Assembly: GCA_026075535.2 (NCBI GenBank)
Contig: AP026544.2
Span: forward strand, 7,564,001 to 7,628,000
DNA from: Tricholoma matsutake
Lineage: Eukaryota; Basidiomycota; Agaricomycetes; Agaricales; Tricholomataceae
Length of the DNA stretch: 64,000 nucleotides
Reading direction: 5' to 3'
The notes beneath the pieces are model-generated. The model ran no database searches, was not told where the DNA came from, and worked only from the letters and a program-made list of their open reading frames with translations. The translations under genes and the position numbers were made by a program. Below, one piece after another: positions 33,320 to 45,800 of this stretch (positions within the stretch are counted from its first letter, which is position 1; each line of letters opens with the position of its first letter).

Positions 33320-34901
33320 TGAGATATTTTTTAAGGTGGTAAGACACCGTAGGTGTGTTGCTGGTCTTCATTTTATAGGTGGGATATCTAGGTTATTGAT
33401 CATCTGGGTATAATGCGAACGTGCCACGAGGCGCATTTTCATCCCTTAATAAGGTTACATGGAATATTGCGATATAAGACTTGTTTATCTTGAATCGTTG
33501 GCAGTGGGAAGGACCCCTGAAAGTTCTATCAAATGCCTGAGCCCGGTGCGGATAAAAATTGGCTGAAAATCCCTGGTTCATATGTGGAACCCATACCTAC
33601 AAAGGTACTTCGTAAGTACTATGAGGCTTATTACTGTAGAGGATTGATTAAACATTGCATTTATGCCATTGAAAAAAAGTTTGTTGACATCTGGCGTTCG
33701 ACATCGTCCTTGTTGTCAGGGAAAGCTGGGAAATACAGCTGGGGATCCGACTCGTCAAATTTTCAAATATCGCAGCTGTGTCCAACGGTTCTTCCTGTTC
33801 AGTTATTTTGACCACATCCTCGGAGTTCAATTCCGAGCTATTCCTGCTGGGCAAGCAATGCATGTGAAGAGGCTCTGTCTATTGCCATCCTCGGCTTTCC
33901 AATCAACTCCACGTGCACACCATCACAAACAGAGAATGGACTGAAGATTTTGCAACAGGATGAGCTACTATTCAAGACTTTGAAAGATAGCTGTACTGGT
34001 ATTGCCATTGAAAATTTCGACAAGCATTTGATAGAACTTTCAGGGGTCCTCAGTGGGATTTATTTCGAGGCCAACATAATAAATGAGGGATATATTATAT
34101 ATACAAATATACACACATTAGCTAACTTGATGAACCCGAAAAAATGCATCATCACTATATCCTGGCCTTGAGTCTTGACTGCGAAAGGAAATCGTACGAC
34201 AAAAGTGTCGTGTGGCTTTCGGACGTCGAAATTCGATCGAAACAGGGCACAATGGTACGCCGCCCATCAAACGCCCCTCAGAGTCAGCATAATTTTTCCA
34301 AAAATTTTCAGATGGGGCCTATCGATATGAGTTTAGCTGTTAAAAGCTTTACTTCTGGGTCATATGCGCATGCGGAAGTCATATTTGATGCCCAACCCAC
34401 AACTAGTCCAGGGGCCAAACTCACCAGGGAAGAGCAGGGAAGAACTTGAGCAAAGTAACATAAAAGACATTATATGCGACCCGGACAACAAGAACTCTAA
34501 TCGGTTGCAAACGTTGCGCCGATCTCAGGTTTGTTTTGAGTCAAAATTAGTTTAGGCGTTTGCGTGACAACCATCAATTGCGAGAGACAGAAACTCTATC
34601 TCCGTATGTATCACTTATGTCCACGACCGAAAAAAAAAGAACAGCATTCAGCCGAGCAAACAAGAACACCAGAACGTGGCAACATTGTTACTGGCGTAAT
34701 ATTTACCAGAAGGTGAGCCTGGCCCGGCATAGTTTGTGAGCTGCTTCTATCCTGAATGTCTCTTCCGCAGGGATATTGTTTAGTTCGTGGTTCGTGGTTT
34801 GTGTCCGGTGATAACAAAGATAGCATGAAGGAGGATTGCACTCTCAAGCTGAAGAAATGCTGCATTCGATTTAGAAAGGTTCAGAAGCTAAAAACCATGT
34901 C
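33320..34901. other. Intergenic region, no gene seen
   Basis: Open stretches here are below 140 codons, overlap on both strands and lack motifs or plausible splice chains. Divergent or convergent small genes cannot be excluded. Promoters of the SDR gene presumably lie just above 33319. Confidence 0.3.
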
Positions 34902-36257
34902 CTACATGCTAGCGAGCTTCCCAATCAAAGCACTCAACTCGTTTACATTCCCAAACCTCTCTGCCAATCTCTTCTCATCACCTTTCTCTTTCTCCTTGCC
35001 TTGGTCAAGCCATGTTTTCAATGTCTCCGTCTCGGACCTAGACAACTTCTCAGAGCAGATCACAACATATGTGTGCAATAATCTTTAATGATCGTTAGAT
35101 TGGAACAACTAAACAAGTACACGAGAAAAATAACACAAACCTGACTCCGTTCTCCTCCACCTCCATATCGCCCTCTTCGTCTTCACCATCCTCGCCGCAC
35201 GGCAGAGGGTTCGTCAACGCATCAACCACGGCACCCGTGATGCCGTGCTCCTTGAACGCGTCGAGGGTCAGCCGTGACGTTGAGGCGCGTAAGGGGTTGT
35301 GGAGGTGCGCAGCATGAGAATTAGGATATATCGGATTTTGTTGTGCTTCGGTAGAGGGTGCAGAATCGGGCGTATGGAAATTTGAGGGGGCATCCGGAGC
35401 GGAGGTAGGGAGGAGGAGTGTGTTGAGAAGAAACAGCGTCTTACGACGGACTGTTATATCTGGATCTACAAGATGCGAACTTGGTCGTATTAAGGGAAGG
35501 CAAGCACTGAGGATCGAACCTTGCAACGAGTCTCGTAGCCTCGCCCATCCTTCTACATCTGAACTCCCCAGTTCCTTCACAGCGGGGGCGTTGTGCTTCA
35601 GTAGGCCAGATAACGTGTAAATGGCTTTAGAACGAGTTTGAAGAGTTGAATAAGGCGATGAGACCAAGAAGGACACGAGGGTTGAAAGGGGGTTGAGTGC
35701 AAGATACTATACAATTGGTAGACGTCAAGAAAAGGCGGTAAGAATGATGGTAAGACCTACGGCATCTTGAGCAGAAGGATTATTCTGCAATGCAGTGCCA
35801 ATCACCCACAGTGCTTGGACCTTGACTGTGAGGGGCGATGTGTCGGATGTCAGGAGAGAATGCAGAGGCTCCCACATATTCAATTTTTTGAGATCTTTCA
35901 ATACGAACGGGTCATCATCATCGATATCAACGTCCAAAAGGCATACCATTAGCATTATCGATCTGTTCAACCAACTGAAATTCACCGTGAACCCAGTCAA
36001 GCTTCAACGCGAACGGGTTGAATCAGCCCAAACCAACGCACCATTTCCAGATGATCAAGCGCATCCACTCGATCATCTTCAGATCTCGACGAGTCCAAAG
36101 CCACAGATAAATCTTCCTTCATAAGCTCCGCGTCTGGCCTTCCAAGGATCGCGTCGATGACTGCGGGATCAAGGTCCTTTCGTACAGCTGGAGTATTGCT
36201 TTGCGTGCCATCTTGTGTAGAAGAATTCTCGATTGACCATCGTAAGAGAGACTGCAT
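34902..36257 (-). CDS. FES1: Fes1-type Hsp70 nucleotide exchange factor
   Basis: Predicted 356-residue armadillo-like protein related to yeast Fes1 and human HspBP1, which release ADP from cytosolic Hsp70. The N-terminus MQSLLRWSIENS is the family's hallmark start. An alpha-helical repeat region follows (LEMLVEQIDNAND, MWEPLHSLLTSD, VKVQALWVIGTALQNNPSAQ, TRSKAIYTLSGLLKHN, VRRKTLFLLNTLLLP), and the C-terminus is charged and helical, ending in LASM. Exons on the minus strand: 36042-36257, 35947-35974, 35761-35894, 35520-35706, 35141-35465 and 34902-35082. The sum, 1071 nt, is divisible by three. A low-complexity Ser/Pro/Thr insert and an acidic EDEEGDMEVEEN stretch lie before the last exon. Confidence 0.9.
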
Positions 36258-36893
36258 GACCCAGTATATTGCGATTTAGGAGAGGAAATTACTATTTATA
36301 TCATCCTGCCACAAAACAGAAACTTCGCGAAATTGCTCATCAGCTTACGTAACAACTTGCTCCTACTTACTTACCTGCTCGCGTTTCTCAACAAACGGTG
36401 GAACTTAGTAAGTAAGGATGCAAAATGGATCCCTGTTGGCTTGCCAATGGTGGCCATGTTGGATACTCGGCAAGCGGAGAGTCTGGGATTCAACCAGACT
36501 GAAACATAGGTAGAAAAATATATATACGTCGATAGCATAATATATATACGTCGATAGCATAATGACGCAATAAGAGGTCTTACCTGCCCGAGCCCACATT
36601 CAGCCACATTCCACTGCGTGAACCGTTGCTAAGCTTCTAAGTCGCACTCGCGCATTATCGCGCCCGTATATTTGGTACAGCCACCACATCTCCAATAGGC
36701 CACTAAGCTCTTCCTACGGTGTTGAGGTAATAGTGCATAAGCACTCAGCTACGCGCCTATCGAAGCCGTGATATGGAGCGCTGAAAACTTGTGTACCTCT
36801 GTAATCAGCTGCTTGTTCAAGTTGCTGCCAGTATAACTCTGCACCTGATCTCTGATTATCGCCCCATCTTGTCTTCGAATTTTTCTTACCAGC
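36258..36893. other. Intergenic, divergent promoter region
   Basis: Separates divergently transcribed FES1 (-) and the helicase gene (+), so it probably holds both promoters. It contains two adjacent copies of the word atatatacgtcgatagcata at about 36522-36561. No gene. Confidence 0.5.
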
Positions 36894-39800
36894 ATGTCTC
36901 GGTCATCCTCAGAGATGGTCGATCGAGAGATCGATGACCTGACAGAACGAGGGGCTTATCCTATGGTGCAGCCCATGAAGGCTGCCCTATACCTCGACAG
37001 TGTGAAAGGTTTCGGACAGTGGCGCATTTTGATATCTTCACGCGCGGATAAAATGCTACGGAAAGCAAGGAGAGCAGACAAGAGGACATTCGAGATCATG
37101 ATCAGAAAGATCAAGTAAGCTAACATCCCACTATATGGAAAATATCTATTTATCGTATTTTCCAGGGAGCTTTCCAAGGGCCATTTTTCAGCTGACAACC
37201 AGAAGAGATTGAATGGTCCTTCTACAGGTGTGCCGATTTTTGAGGCCAAGATGACGCGAGATCTTCGATTAGTGGTCTGTGTGGTTGTTTATCTGGAGTA
37301 TGGCTCATTGATCTCGACCCGTCTAGTACCAAATTGATTGCGCCCCTGATAATGACGGCGATGTGAGTGCTCCGAATAACTCATGTCCACACAACAACTC
37401 AACCAGATTTTTAGGGTGAAATACAAGGTGAAGAATTTTCTCCCTCGTTTGTATCACTTCCACATCCTTCACAGTCATAAAAATATATGGATTATATACG
37501 CATGCCCAGCTCGACGGAAGGTTCTGGAACTCTGTCTCCCACCAACTAACCCGGCACGGGAAAGCATACAACGAGAGGTATTGACACCATCATATATCCT
37601 TTCTCTGGCGATACTAGGATTATGTTTTCGTACCAGATGTAACCAGCGAAACCGTCAAGCTGGATCTGATGTGATCTTGCCGTGTACATTCCCTCCGAGG
37701 GAGGTGTCAGCCCCTGTGGAAACCGAGTATGTTATTGACCTGCCAGCCGAAGTATGGGAGGATGTAAGTTTTTAATATACTGGTACACATGTACTTATGA
37801 TTTGTACCACTAGATTCACTCTCTTTTGCAGTACGTTGTTGATAGTCTTTTTTGTTTTTTGTTTTTTTGAGTCTCATACTGTTTTTCAGCCTAGACAAAT
37901 ATGTCGTCTTATCACAGGTATGGGTATAATGCACATTACAGACTGGTTCATTGACATTCCAATCAAAATTAGGCTTTGTTGTATAGTATGTTAAATTTTA
38001 CTACACCCGTAAGATGAGATATTGATCATTGTACCGTGCAGGCATGTTGGCTGATCTGGATGTACAACATGTGTTCTCGGTGTCGTATGCTTCCGCAATT
38101 GCCCCTCACACTCCCTAGGTTTCCTGATGTAGCATATCATTACAGTTCACAGGAAAGAGAGATCATAGAACACCCGTATTCTTGCTATGTTCTCGGCCGA
38201 AGTGGTACTGGGTAAGAGTCAAAAACCATGTTCCAACCGAAACTGAACATTTACTTTCAGAAAAACCACTACGATGCTTTTCAAAATGCTTGGCATTGAG
38301 AGAGCATGGGAGCAACGTGCCGAAGAAGTTCCTAAAGTCCGGCAGCTCTTTGTAACGAAGTCTCGAATACTGGCAGAAAAGGTTGAAGAATATTTTGCGA
38401 AGCTCATGGCTTCATTGTCAACCGGTAGCAAGTCCCCCGAAGAGCTCAAAGCATTGGCAGAGGCACAAAGGTTTACCCAGGAAAGGGAAGCGTTGGTTGA
38501 TAAGGATGATGAAGTTTACTATCGAAGCGATCTCCCAGCCCAGTTCAGTCTTCTGACTGAAGAACATTTTCCGCTTTTCATCACGTTTGATCAAGTCAGT
38601 CGCTTGTTTTGTGTATCATCATTACATTTCATGCTTTCGGTCTAGCTGTGCAAACTTCTTGAAGCCGATATTGCGGGACATGCTACACAATCTTATTCAA
38701 ACAAGAAATTCATCTCCGCCACAGTCTTCTCGCATCATTACTGGCCGCGTTTCCCTCGGACTTTAACAAAGCACTTAGGTATATACTCTATTCTAAATTT
38801 CTTTCATTCATGCTTACATGTTTGTAGACTCCTCAATGGTCTTCAGCGAGTTCATCGGTGAGATTCCAATGGCGCTGCTCATGGTACACATCTTACACTG
38901 TCGCAGGCGTTATTAAAGGATCAGAAGAAGCTCTAGGCTATAACGGTGGTTTTTTGGACCAACAAGGCTACGAAAATCTTAGCTCTCGCACACAACCTGC
39001 CTTCGCCAACCAGAGGGCTTCTCTTTACAAGATTTTCCAAGACTATCTAAAGCTGAAGAAGAAGAGAGGTGATTATGATACCGCAGACAGGTAATAATAA
39101 GTATTTACTTCTCTTTATTTACCTACTAATCTACCTCTAGGACCCGTGCTCTCATACGGGCGCTGCATTATAAGGGTATTCCCGGCCAGGCGGTCGACTA
39201 TCTGTAAATGTCATTTTGGACGCTTTCCGACCAAGGCTGACTTGCTTATCTCCAAGGTATGTTGACGAAGCGCAGGATAACCTGCTCATTGATGCTATGA
39301 GTGAGTTTAAACAGTTTTGACCCCTTTCTATCTGATATCTTCTCCAAGTTCTGAGGGCGTTGTGCAAAAATCCTCACGGACTATTTTGGGCAGGCGACAC
39401 AGCCCAGACAATCTCGGTTGGTAGTTCGTTTAGGTTTGATGACTTGAAGGCCTTTCTGTTTCGTATTGAGGTGCGCCTTTCTATCTGCTTGACATTCTGA
39501 AATTCTCCCTCAAATAGTGTAAGAAGCAAGAAAGCACCATGAACCCCGGCACCATCGGAGGGATCAGAGAGGGCCCTCGAATGTTTCAGCTCGCAGTCAA
39601 TTATCGATCGCACGGAGGGATTGTCAACTGCGCTCACTCAATAATTGAACTCATCACCCGATTCTGGCCATACGCAATCGACAATTTGGCACCGGAACAG
39701 GGAACAGTTGACGGTCTGAAACCGACATTTATTAGCGCACAGGATCAAGATACAGCAACGTATAAGCGATTTCTATTTGGAGACAAGTAGGTACCGCATC

Positions 39801-42800
39801 ATTTGTGTTTGGGCAGAAATTCAATCCTTCTTCAGAGAAAGCCATATCGAGTTTGGTGCCGAACAATGTACGTGAAGCTATAAGTAGCTAATAAGCTAAG
39901 TTTACTATATAGATGGCTCAGGTGTAATTGTGCGTAACGAGGCTGCTCGAAATGAGCTGCGCGAGCAAGTTGGTGACATCGGCCTTGTAATGTCTGTTCT
40001 CATTCCGCTTGCCATGGGTTGTTGAGACTGACCATTCAATCCTAGGACCCCTTATGAAACAAAGGGACTGGAATTCAATGATGTACAGAAAATCTTCCGT
40101 AACTGGCAAACTACTGACTTCCTATGAAGGTTCTGCTGTACAACTTTTTTCAAGATTCCGCTATGGACTTTTCGCAGTGGCGAGTTATTCTGAATGCTCT
40201 AGAACCCTCACAACGATCAACCATGGGACTACCCTGTTTTGACGAGACACGCCATGCTGGGTTGTGTAGTGAAGTGATCGCTGATCCTTGCCCTTCTCGG
40301 ACGTGAACTCATTATTGTTTGCCAGCTAAAAATTCTTTACGTGTCGATCACGAGGGCTCGAAGAAACATCTGGATTGTTGATAGCTCAGAGACGGCTGAG
40401 CCAATGCGGGTATGGTCAAGACTTACATATACCTACAATGCGATGTTCATCCCCTTTCCAGGTTTTCTGGACGAGCAAAGACCTAGTGATGACTCGTATC
40501 CCAGAAACTACTGGCTGGGATTCTTTGGCTGTTTCATCTTCACGCGAGGAATGGGAGAAGACTGGTAGATCGCTTTTCAAGCAGAAACGCTATGCCCACG
40601 CAGCACAGTGTTTACAGAGAGCATCCATGACACATGAAGCGGCGGTTGCAAGTGCATACCTTCTTCGGGAGCAAGCTCACGCCGTGTCCGACAGCATTGT
40701 CTTACGTTCGGAAGCCTTTGGCGACGCAGCAGCAGCCTTTAACAAATGCGCCTTATTGACTACGGTGGAAAGTCGTGCTTATTATCGGATCGCCGCCGAA
40801 TGTTTCCAGGAATGCGGCAAATTTTCTGAGGCTGCCCGACTATACATCAAGATGGAAGATTCTGATAGTGCTGCACAAGCATACCTAAAAGCTGAGATGT
40901 TTGACCAGGCTATACAGGTCGTTCGAGAAAATCAAGACAAAATGCAAGGCAATGTGGTCAGCGGTATTGTTCACGCATCCTATCTCCATTATTGGAGGAG
41001 ACAAGAGTTCTCGTATGTCGCCTTTGAATTTTTTCCGGCAGTGCTCACCTCGTCTCTGCAGCCAAGCTATAGCTTTATTCTCCTCTGTTGATCATGCACT
41101 GGAATTTATGGAAAAACACAAATTCAATGAAGCCCGTGTGTATCTTCTGAAAAAAATCGGCAGGATGGCAGACGCTGTGAATGTCCTTCTGTCTATCGGT
41201 CGCGACCTGGATGCACATCAATTACTAGTGCAAGACTTCGAGAGCAAATCCTCTATGCATCGTGTCACTCAGTACATCCTCAGTAACCTGCGTAAAATTT
41301 TGTCTCTGGGATTTCTGCCCAAACGCAAAAAGACACAACAAGCTGTTGCTGATCTACTGCAGCTAGCCACTTCGATAAATACGGCTTTGGTGGACCCCAA
41401 CGATTGCGATGAAGTTCGTTGATATTCTTTCCTCTCAATTGTCATTTAACGATTAATCCATACCAGCTTTCAATGTTCAAGGCTATAATGTCCATGGACC
41501 AGTCACAACTTCGGCAACTTGGCCAAAACTTCTTCCGACGCACAAATACCATGGCCACAGTCCTATGTTTCGATCATGTTTACCATGCTATCAGCAGAAC
41601 CATAGGAGTAAGCGCTCAACAAGCTATGGTTGACCTTCCTTTCCTATTAGAGTATGCTCGACTTCGTTTTCTTGATCCATGCAAAGACTCGTCTATTCAG
41701 TCGCTCCTCGGAGTTCAAAAACTATCCAAAAATGTTTTCCTGATACCCATTCAGACGACACTTCACACCGTATTGAAGAATTTTCAAATGCTTCCTCAAT
41801 GTTCAACCGATGAAGGAATGCGGATGTCTGGAGCGCAGTTATGTTGCGCAGCTGGAACATTCTTCCAAAACCGTCTCCGACACCCACTGTCCCTAGTGAT
41901 CACCATCAAAGTGCTGAAAGATTGGCCGTTACCAACCAGTCTTAGGTTTCTAAGGTGAAGTTTTCTGACGCTCTATGGCGTCGTTTCTGAGAAACAAGCA
42001 CTTTGGACAGGCAAGTCGTGTATGACAAACTTCCTGTCGACCACGGAGTCTTGTGCGACACCCTTGAATATTTTTGCGCCTCTTTTATTATATCTATGAA
42101 ATATCAAAAGACGGGTCTCCTACACGATGTCGTTCTTCCCTGCAAGTGGCTTCTGTTCCTTGTAAGGAATGTCGAGGAGTGCAATTCCAGAGACACACGA
42201 CTGTTCTATCTTCTCGTGGACCCCCTCGCAGAATTCCTATCTACGCAGATATACTCGACAGGTGTGTAATTCGCATGGAGTTGCGTGTCATTCTATGATG
42301 ATTTTTTTCCAGACCCAAATAGCAGGGCACTTCTTTCTCGCATGTAAGTCATTCAGCAGCAATTTGAATGCCAAACAGTCAACTGACTAATCCTCCATAG
42401 CTGCAGATGTCTCTGTCTTCGTGCGTTGTCCATATTACTTGGTGTTCAATTATTGGTGCCTCACAACTACTTCAGTCGGTTATAATCATCCTACAGCAAG
42501 GCTGCAATTGCAAATCTTGCGGGTGATAAACTCGCTTCCGAAAAACATCAGTTCTCCGCAAGTCTCATTTCGTCTCTGTCAACCGAACCCGAAGGAAGTT
42601 GATGCTTCGTACAGCTATGTAAACGCCCGAACCTGGAGTCAACTATCCCAGGCGGTTCGCATGCCTAATCCTGGGTTTCCCGCCGAAAATCTAGTGGAAC
42701 TATATCATGAGGGCCAGGTATCAGTAGCGACATTACCTGATTCAGGTGTGACGCGAGTGATTTACAAAGATGTGCATGAAATCCCTGGTTTACTCACCAA

Positions 42801-43615
42801 TCTACCTTCCAACCCAAAATCCTACCCTATCTTGCCAGGGAAAGCACGGGGCATAGATGAGACTGTTTCCAAGGTTGAAGATGCAATTAAAGATGTTGTC
42901 GAAGACGCCGGCTACACGGAAGTCACCGAGTTTCAGGACGCACAGATGGATAGCACTGGATGGTCCGAACATGGAAGAGGACTGGATGACAACGCACCAG
43001 CATCTGATTTCATTCTTTCGGAAGCTAGAAAACACGCTGCCCGTGTAATCATATATGCCTATCGGCGTTTCGTCTCACGTCGGCGCGGAGTTGGCCGGTC
43101 TGGGCTATCAGCAAAGCTGGATCGCCTCTTCTGCTCGTGTTTGGAGGAAGCGCAGCGCATTGGATGGAATTCCAGAGAACCATATCGGAAAGTGTACCTG
43201 GGTGCACTTCCTCCCATCCTCCTTTGTCTCGAGGAAGCACGGAAGATTACATTTGCCGCGAAAGCCGACGTAAAGGAACACTCCAAGGACGTAGAGCTGT
43301 TGGAACGCGAAGATTTGGGGAAGAGACGAACGGAATTAGTGTGAGTGGGTATAAAAATCAGGCCACATAATGCTTGACCTACTTCATTGGCGCAGTAAGG
43401 CCTTGAAGACCATGGACCAGTTACACAGAACTTTGGACCCTAAATCGAATCTACACCGCGAGCCCAACATGTCCCTGCTTACCACGTCTGCACTAGAAGT
43501 GCAAGCCCTCCTGCTTCAATTCCCACCTAAAGATGTTGGGGCGCTTAAGACTGAACTCGCCCTTGCATTAAATGCAATCATGAAACCATCTGGGTACTTG
43601 GCGGCGGCCAAGTAA
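36894..43615 (+). CDS. UvrD-like SF1 helicase with N-terminal RelE-like region and C-terminal TPR-like repeats
   Basis: Large multi-exon gene, roughly 1,700 residues by estimate. The N-terminal region (about residues 25-130; WRILISSRADKMLRKARR, RDLRLVYQIDC, IKIYGLYTHAQLD) has the order of strands and helices of RelE/ParE-like proteins. Helicase motifs follow: Walker A GRSGTGKTTT near residue 245 (split by an intron at 38212-38260), DEAQD (39265 on), FWAGDTAQT, VNYRSHGGIV, KGLEFNDV and LYVSITRARRNIW. The C-terminal half has helical repeats typical of TPR-like arrays (YAHAAQCLQRA, YYRIAAECFQECGKFSEAARLY). First exons: 36894-37114, 37166-37274, 37327-37362, 37415-37427 (13 nt), 37475-37577, 37637-37763, probably 37890-37917, 38042-38081 and 38146-38211; phases agree. 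It resembles fungal and animal TPR/helicase proteins of the TRANK1 type. The biological role is unknown. No disabling change was found in the parts I traced. Confidence 0.75.
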
Positions 43616-43737
43616 AGGTTATCGAAAAGAGGGCAGCTGCCATGTTCTGACAATCATTATCGTACTCATCATTTGTAGCAGGACTAATGAGTACAGTATG
43701 GCGTAACGTGTAATAATCAACTTTCATATACTTTTTT

Positions 43738-43788
43738 TAGGCTCCTAAAACCAACTTCTCCCATTGAAGAGTTTGTTTTAGGAGCCTA
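43738..43788. repeat. Short perfect hairpin downstream of the helicase gene
   Basis: TAGGCTCCTAAAAC (43738-43751) and its exact complement (43775-43788) surround a 23-nt loop. It lies about 120 bp after the helicase stop codon. It may be the end of a small MITE or an RNA 3'-end structure. Confidence 0.6.
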
Positions 43789-44580
43789 CAAAGGGTTCGT
43801 GGCACACGTCGGTGAAAGATGGTATGTATTGCGGACCACTTCCTTGAGAGCCTCATCACCGCGGAACACTGACCAAGCACCCTACCGAGGATGACGATCT
43901 CTTGCTGCCGGATCTTGGCCAAGAACGATAACGTGGTGTACTAACAAGTTTGCAGTGAGAGATTTCGGAGTCAGGTTCGGTCGGCGTTTGGTCGGAGTTA
44001 GAAGTTCTTATCAACGCTGCTGGCATTTTCTTTTTACATTTTTTCCACCTGGTGAGTTTCGCTTCTCTACATTGTACTCGTCTTGTGATGATATAAATCT
44101 ACACCATACAACTTTACCACATTCCGAATTGCAATGTGTGGAATCCTTAATCGATTTCAGCCTTGTCTGATGCTTTCCATTTTCCTCCGTTGTTTGTGAA
44201 TGCCCATGCTGATTCTACTCTTTTGCAGGTCATTTCCTTCCGTGCATTGTCCTCGTTCAATTGTATTTGGTAAGTATCGACTTTTCCATCAGCCGGTTTC
44301 GTGGTTTCATGGTTTCCTTTGTGTGATGAAAAAAATTTCGATGGGCGGACACGAACGCATCCACACCCATACCAAAGTCTCCTCGTGTACAAATTGGAGG
44401 CGGGTGGGCTGCTTGTTGATATACATCGACTTCCTGATACTTCGTCCTTTTTCCTTCTCCCTAATGTTCATGGTCGGAAGACAAGTTGTTGACAGCCCTC
44501 CGTTTAACAGTGACTCTGTGACTCCGACCAACCACCCGCCTGGACATATTTTCAAGGTGGTGTTCACGTTTCTCTGAATC
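43789..44580. other. Region without a confident gene
   Basis: Pyrimidine-rich plus strand with splice-like signals (ctctttgcag-type words), possibly a leader or intron-rich 5' part of the next plus-strand gene. No start codon or exon chain could be fixed. Confidence 0.3.
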
Positions 44581-45145
44581 CGGTGGTGTCTCTGCCGCAC
44601 CCAGTGTTCAGCCAATACGGACGTGCGACCTATGGCATATCAGGCCCAGCCATCTCACCGGGAATACGAAGTGAAGGATAGAAAGTGGAATGTGGATTGC
44701 TTGATCATTTCTGTGAGCCGGTACTTATGGGCCGACCGTTGCAAGGCTGTGTCGTAGATGCTTCCTTTGGTTTGCCTGATGTGTCTGGGACAACGACCGG
44801 GCTGAAAGCATGTTACAACAACTTCCCAGCTATTGCAAGGTGGGTGATTTTTGTCTGCTTTCTCGTCTTGTGTTGTTGGGACCAGACAAACCAATCAAGG
44901 CATGCCCTGAGACGAGAACATGTCATTTTTTCACTACGTTTCTCGTGACATTTACCGTGAATATATACATCATATGATAGCATCCCTATATGACCTCAAA
45001 TGGTCAATGCTTTACTTGAACGTGCTAAAGGGCGGCAGCCGCATGATGTCAATCACTGGAGGAAATTTCTGCTTCTTCCCATTCCGAGAGCGCAAAGGAC
45101 TTGGACGAACTGCTTCAAAATATTTCACCTAACAAAGTGTCATAG
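44580..45145 (+). CDS. Unrecognised plus-strand gene (3' portion only resolved)
   Basis: Protein-like plus-strand text: PHPVFSQYGRATYGISGPAI (about 44597), then CGLLDHFCEPVLMGRPLQGCVV and GLKACYNNFPAIAR ending at a plausible donor near 44840. A later exon reads ALLERAKGRQPHDVNHWRKF, and the last residues KDLDELLQNISPNKVS precede TAG at 45143-45145. Frames change between blocks, and a TAG (about 44680) interrupts one of them, so introns or frameshifts are involved. I do not recognise the family. The 3' end is only 9 bp from the stop of the convergent BTB gene. The start is unknown. Confidence 0.35.
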
Positions 45146-45154
45146 TAAAAGAGA

Positions 45155-45800
45155 TTAATCATTGCGGCTGCAAGTGTGTGATATTACCCATCGCATCATC
45201 ATGTCTCCCGGCAATTTAGGCAAAGTCTCGCTGAGATGTTCCTGGACGACTACAAGAGGCGCCGCCATGTCGAGGATGTCGGGATAATCATGTCGAGCTG
45301 CATATCCCAGAATATGAGGAGCCAGCTTTGGCACTAACTTTCTGAAGAAATGTTGTTTGAGTACGTGGATTGGCGTAGAGCCCAACAATGAAACATTTGC
45401 TTACTTCATATAGATCTTGCAGATGTTCATAGCCGAGTATACTTCATACTTCTCTGCTGCCTCGGCAAGAAGTGCGAGTACGTCGAATTCCATTGCCTCA
45501 ACATCAGGATGACGGTCAGGATAACAGAATCGAAACAGGTGTTCCAGGGTTACAGCGGTCTCCGTAAGATTGACAATCTCACCCCGCACCTCGATCCCTG
45601 GTGGAGCGAAACCTCCAGCGCAAATCTCCAGGTTTATCTTGTGTATGTGAAAGAGGACACCGTCGCTAGATTGAAATGTGACATCTGCATCGGTTTCACA
45701 GACTACAGCCAACGGCTCGAGTCATGGGGTTCCCCATGTTCATAAGGATACAGCACTTACAGCGATTGGAAACTCTTTGGTCTGATGATACAGTTATCTG
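45155..45800 (-). CDS. BTB/POZ domain protein, tandem copy A
   Basis: BTB/POZ fold, a dimerisation domain that often links substrates to cullin-3 ligases. The core exon (45405-45702, 298 nt) encodes ETDADVTFQSSDGVLFHIHK, TLEHLFRFCYPDRHP and LAEAAEKYEVYSAMNICKIYM. The next exon (45155-45341) encodes LAPHILGYAARHDYPDILDMAAPLVV, typical of the large mushroom BTB family. A first exon should end at 45761 (before a GTAAGT donor) by comparison with copy B, but no in-frame ATG is found there. Copy A also lacks the final exon present in copy B, because the donor-like GTAATA after RW is read through to TAA at 45155. It may be a decaying duplicate. Confidence 0.6.

Noticed and set aside
38042..38211. 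Frameshift in the helicase gene before the Walker A motif
   Set aside because: An intron with donor GTCGTA at 38082 and acceptor at 38145 joins HVFSV to SQEREIIEHP in phase, so no frameshift is needed.
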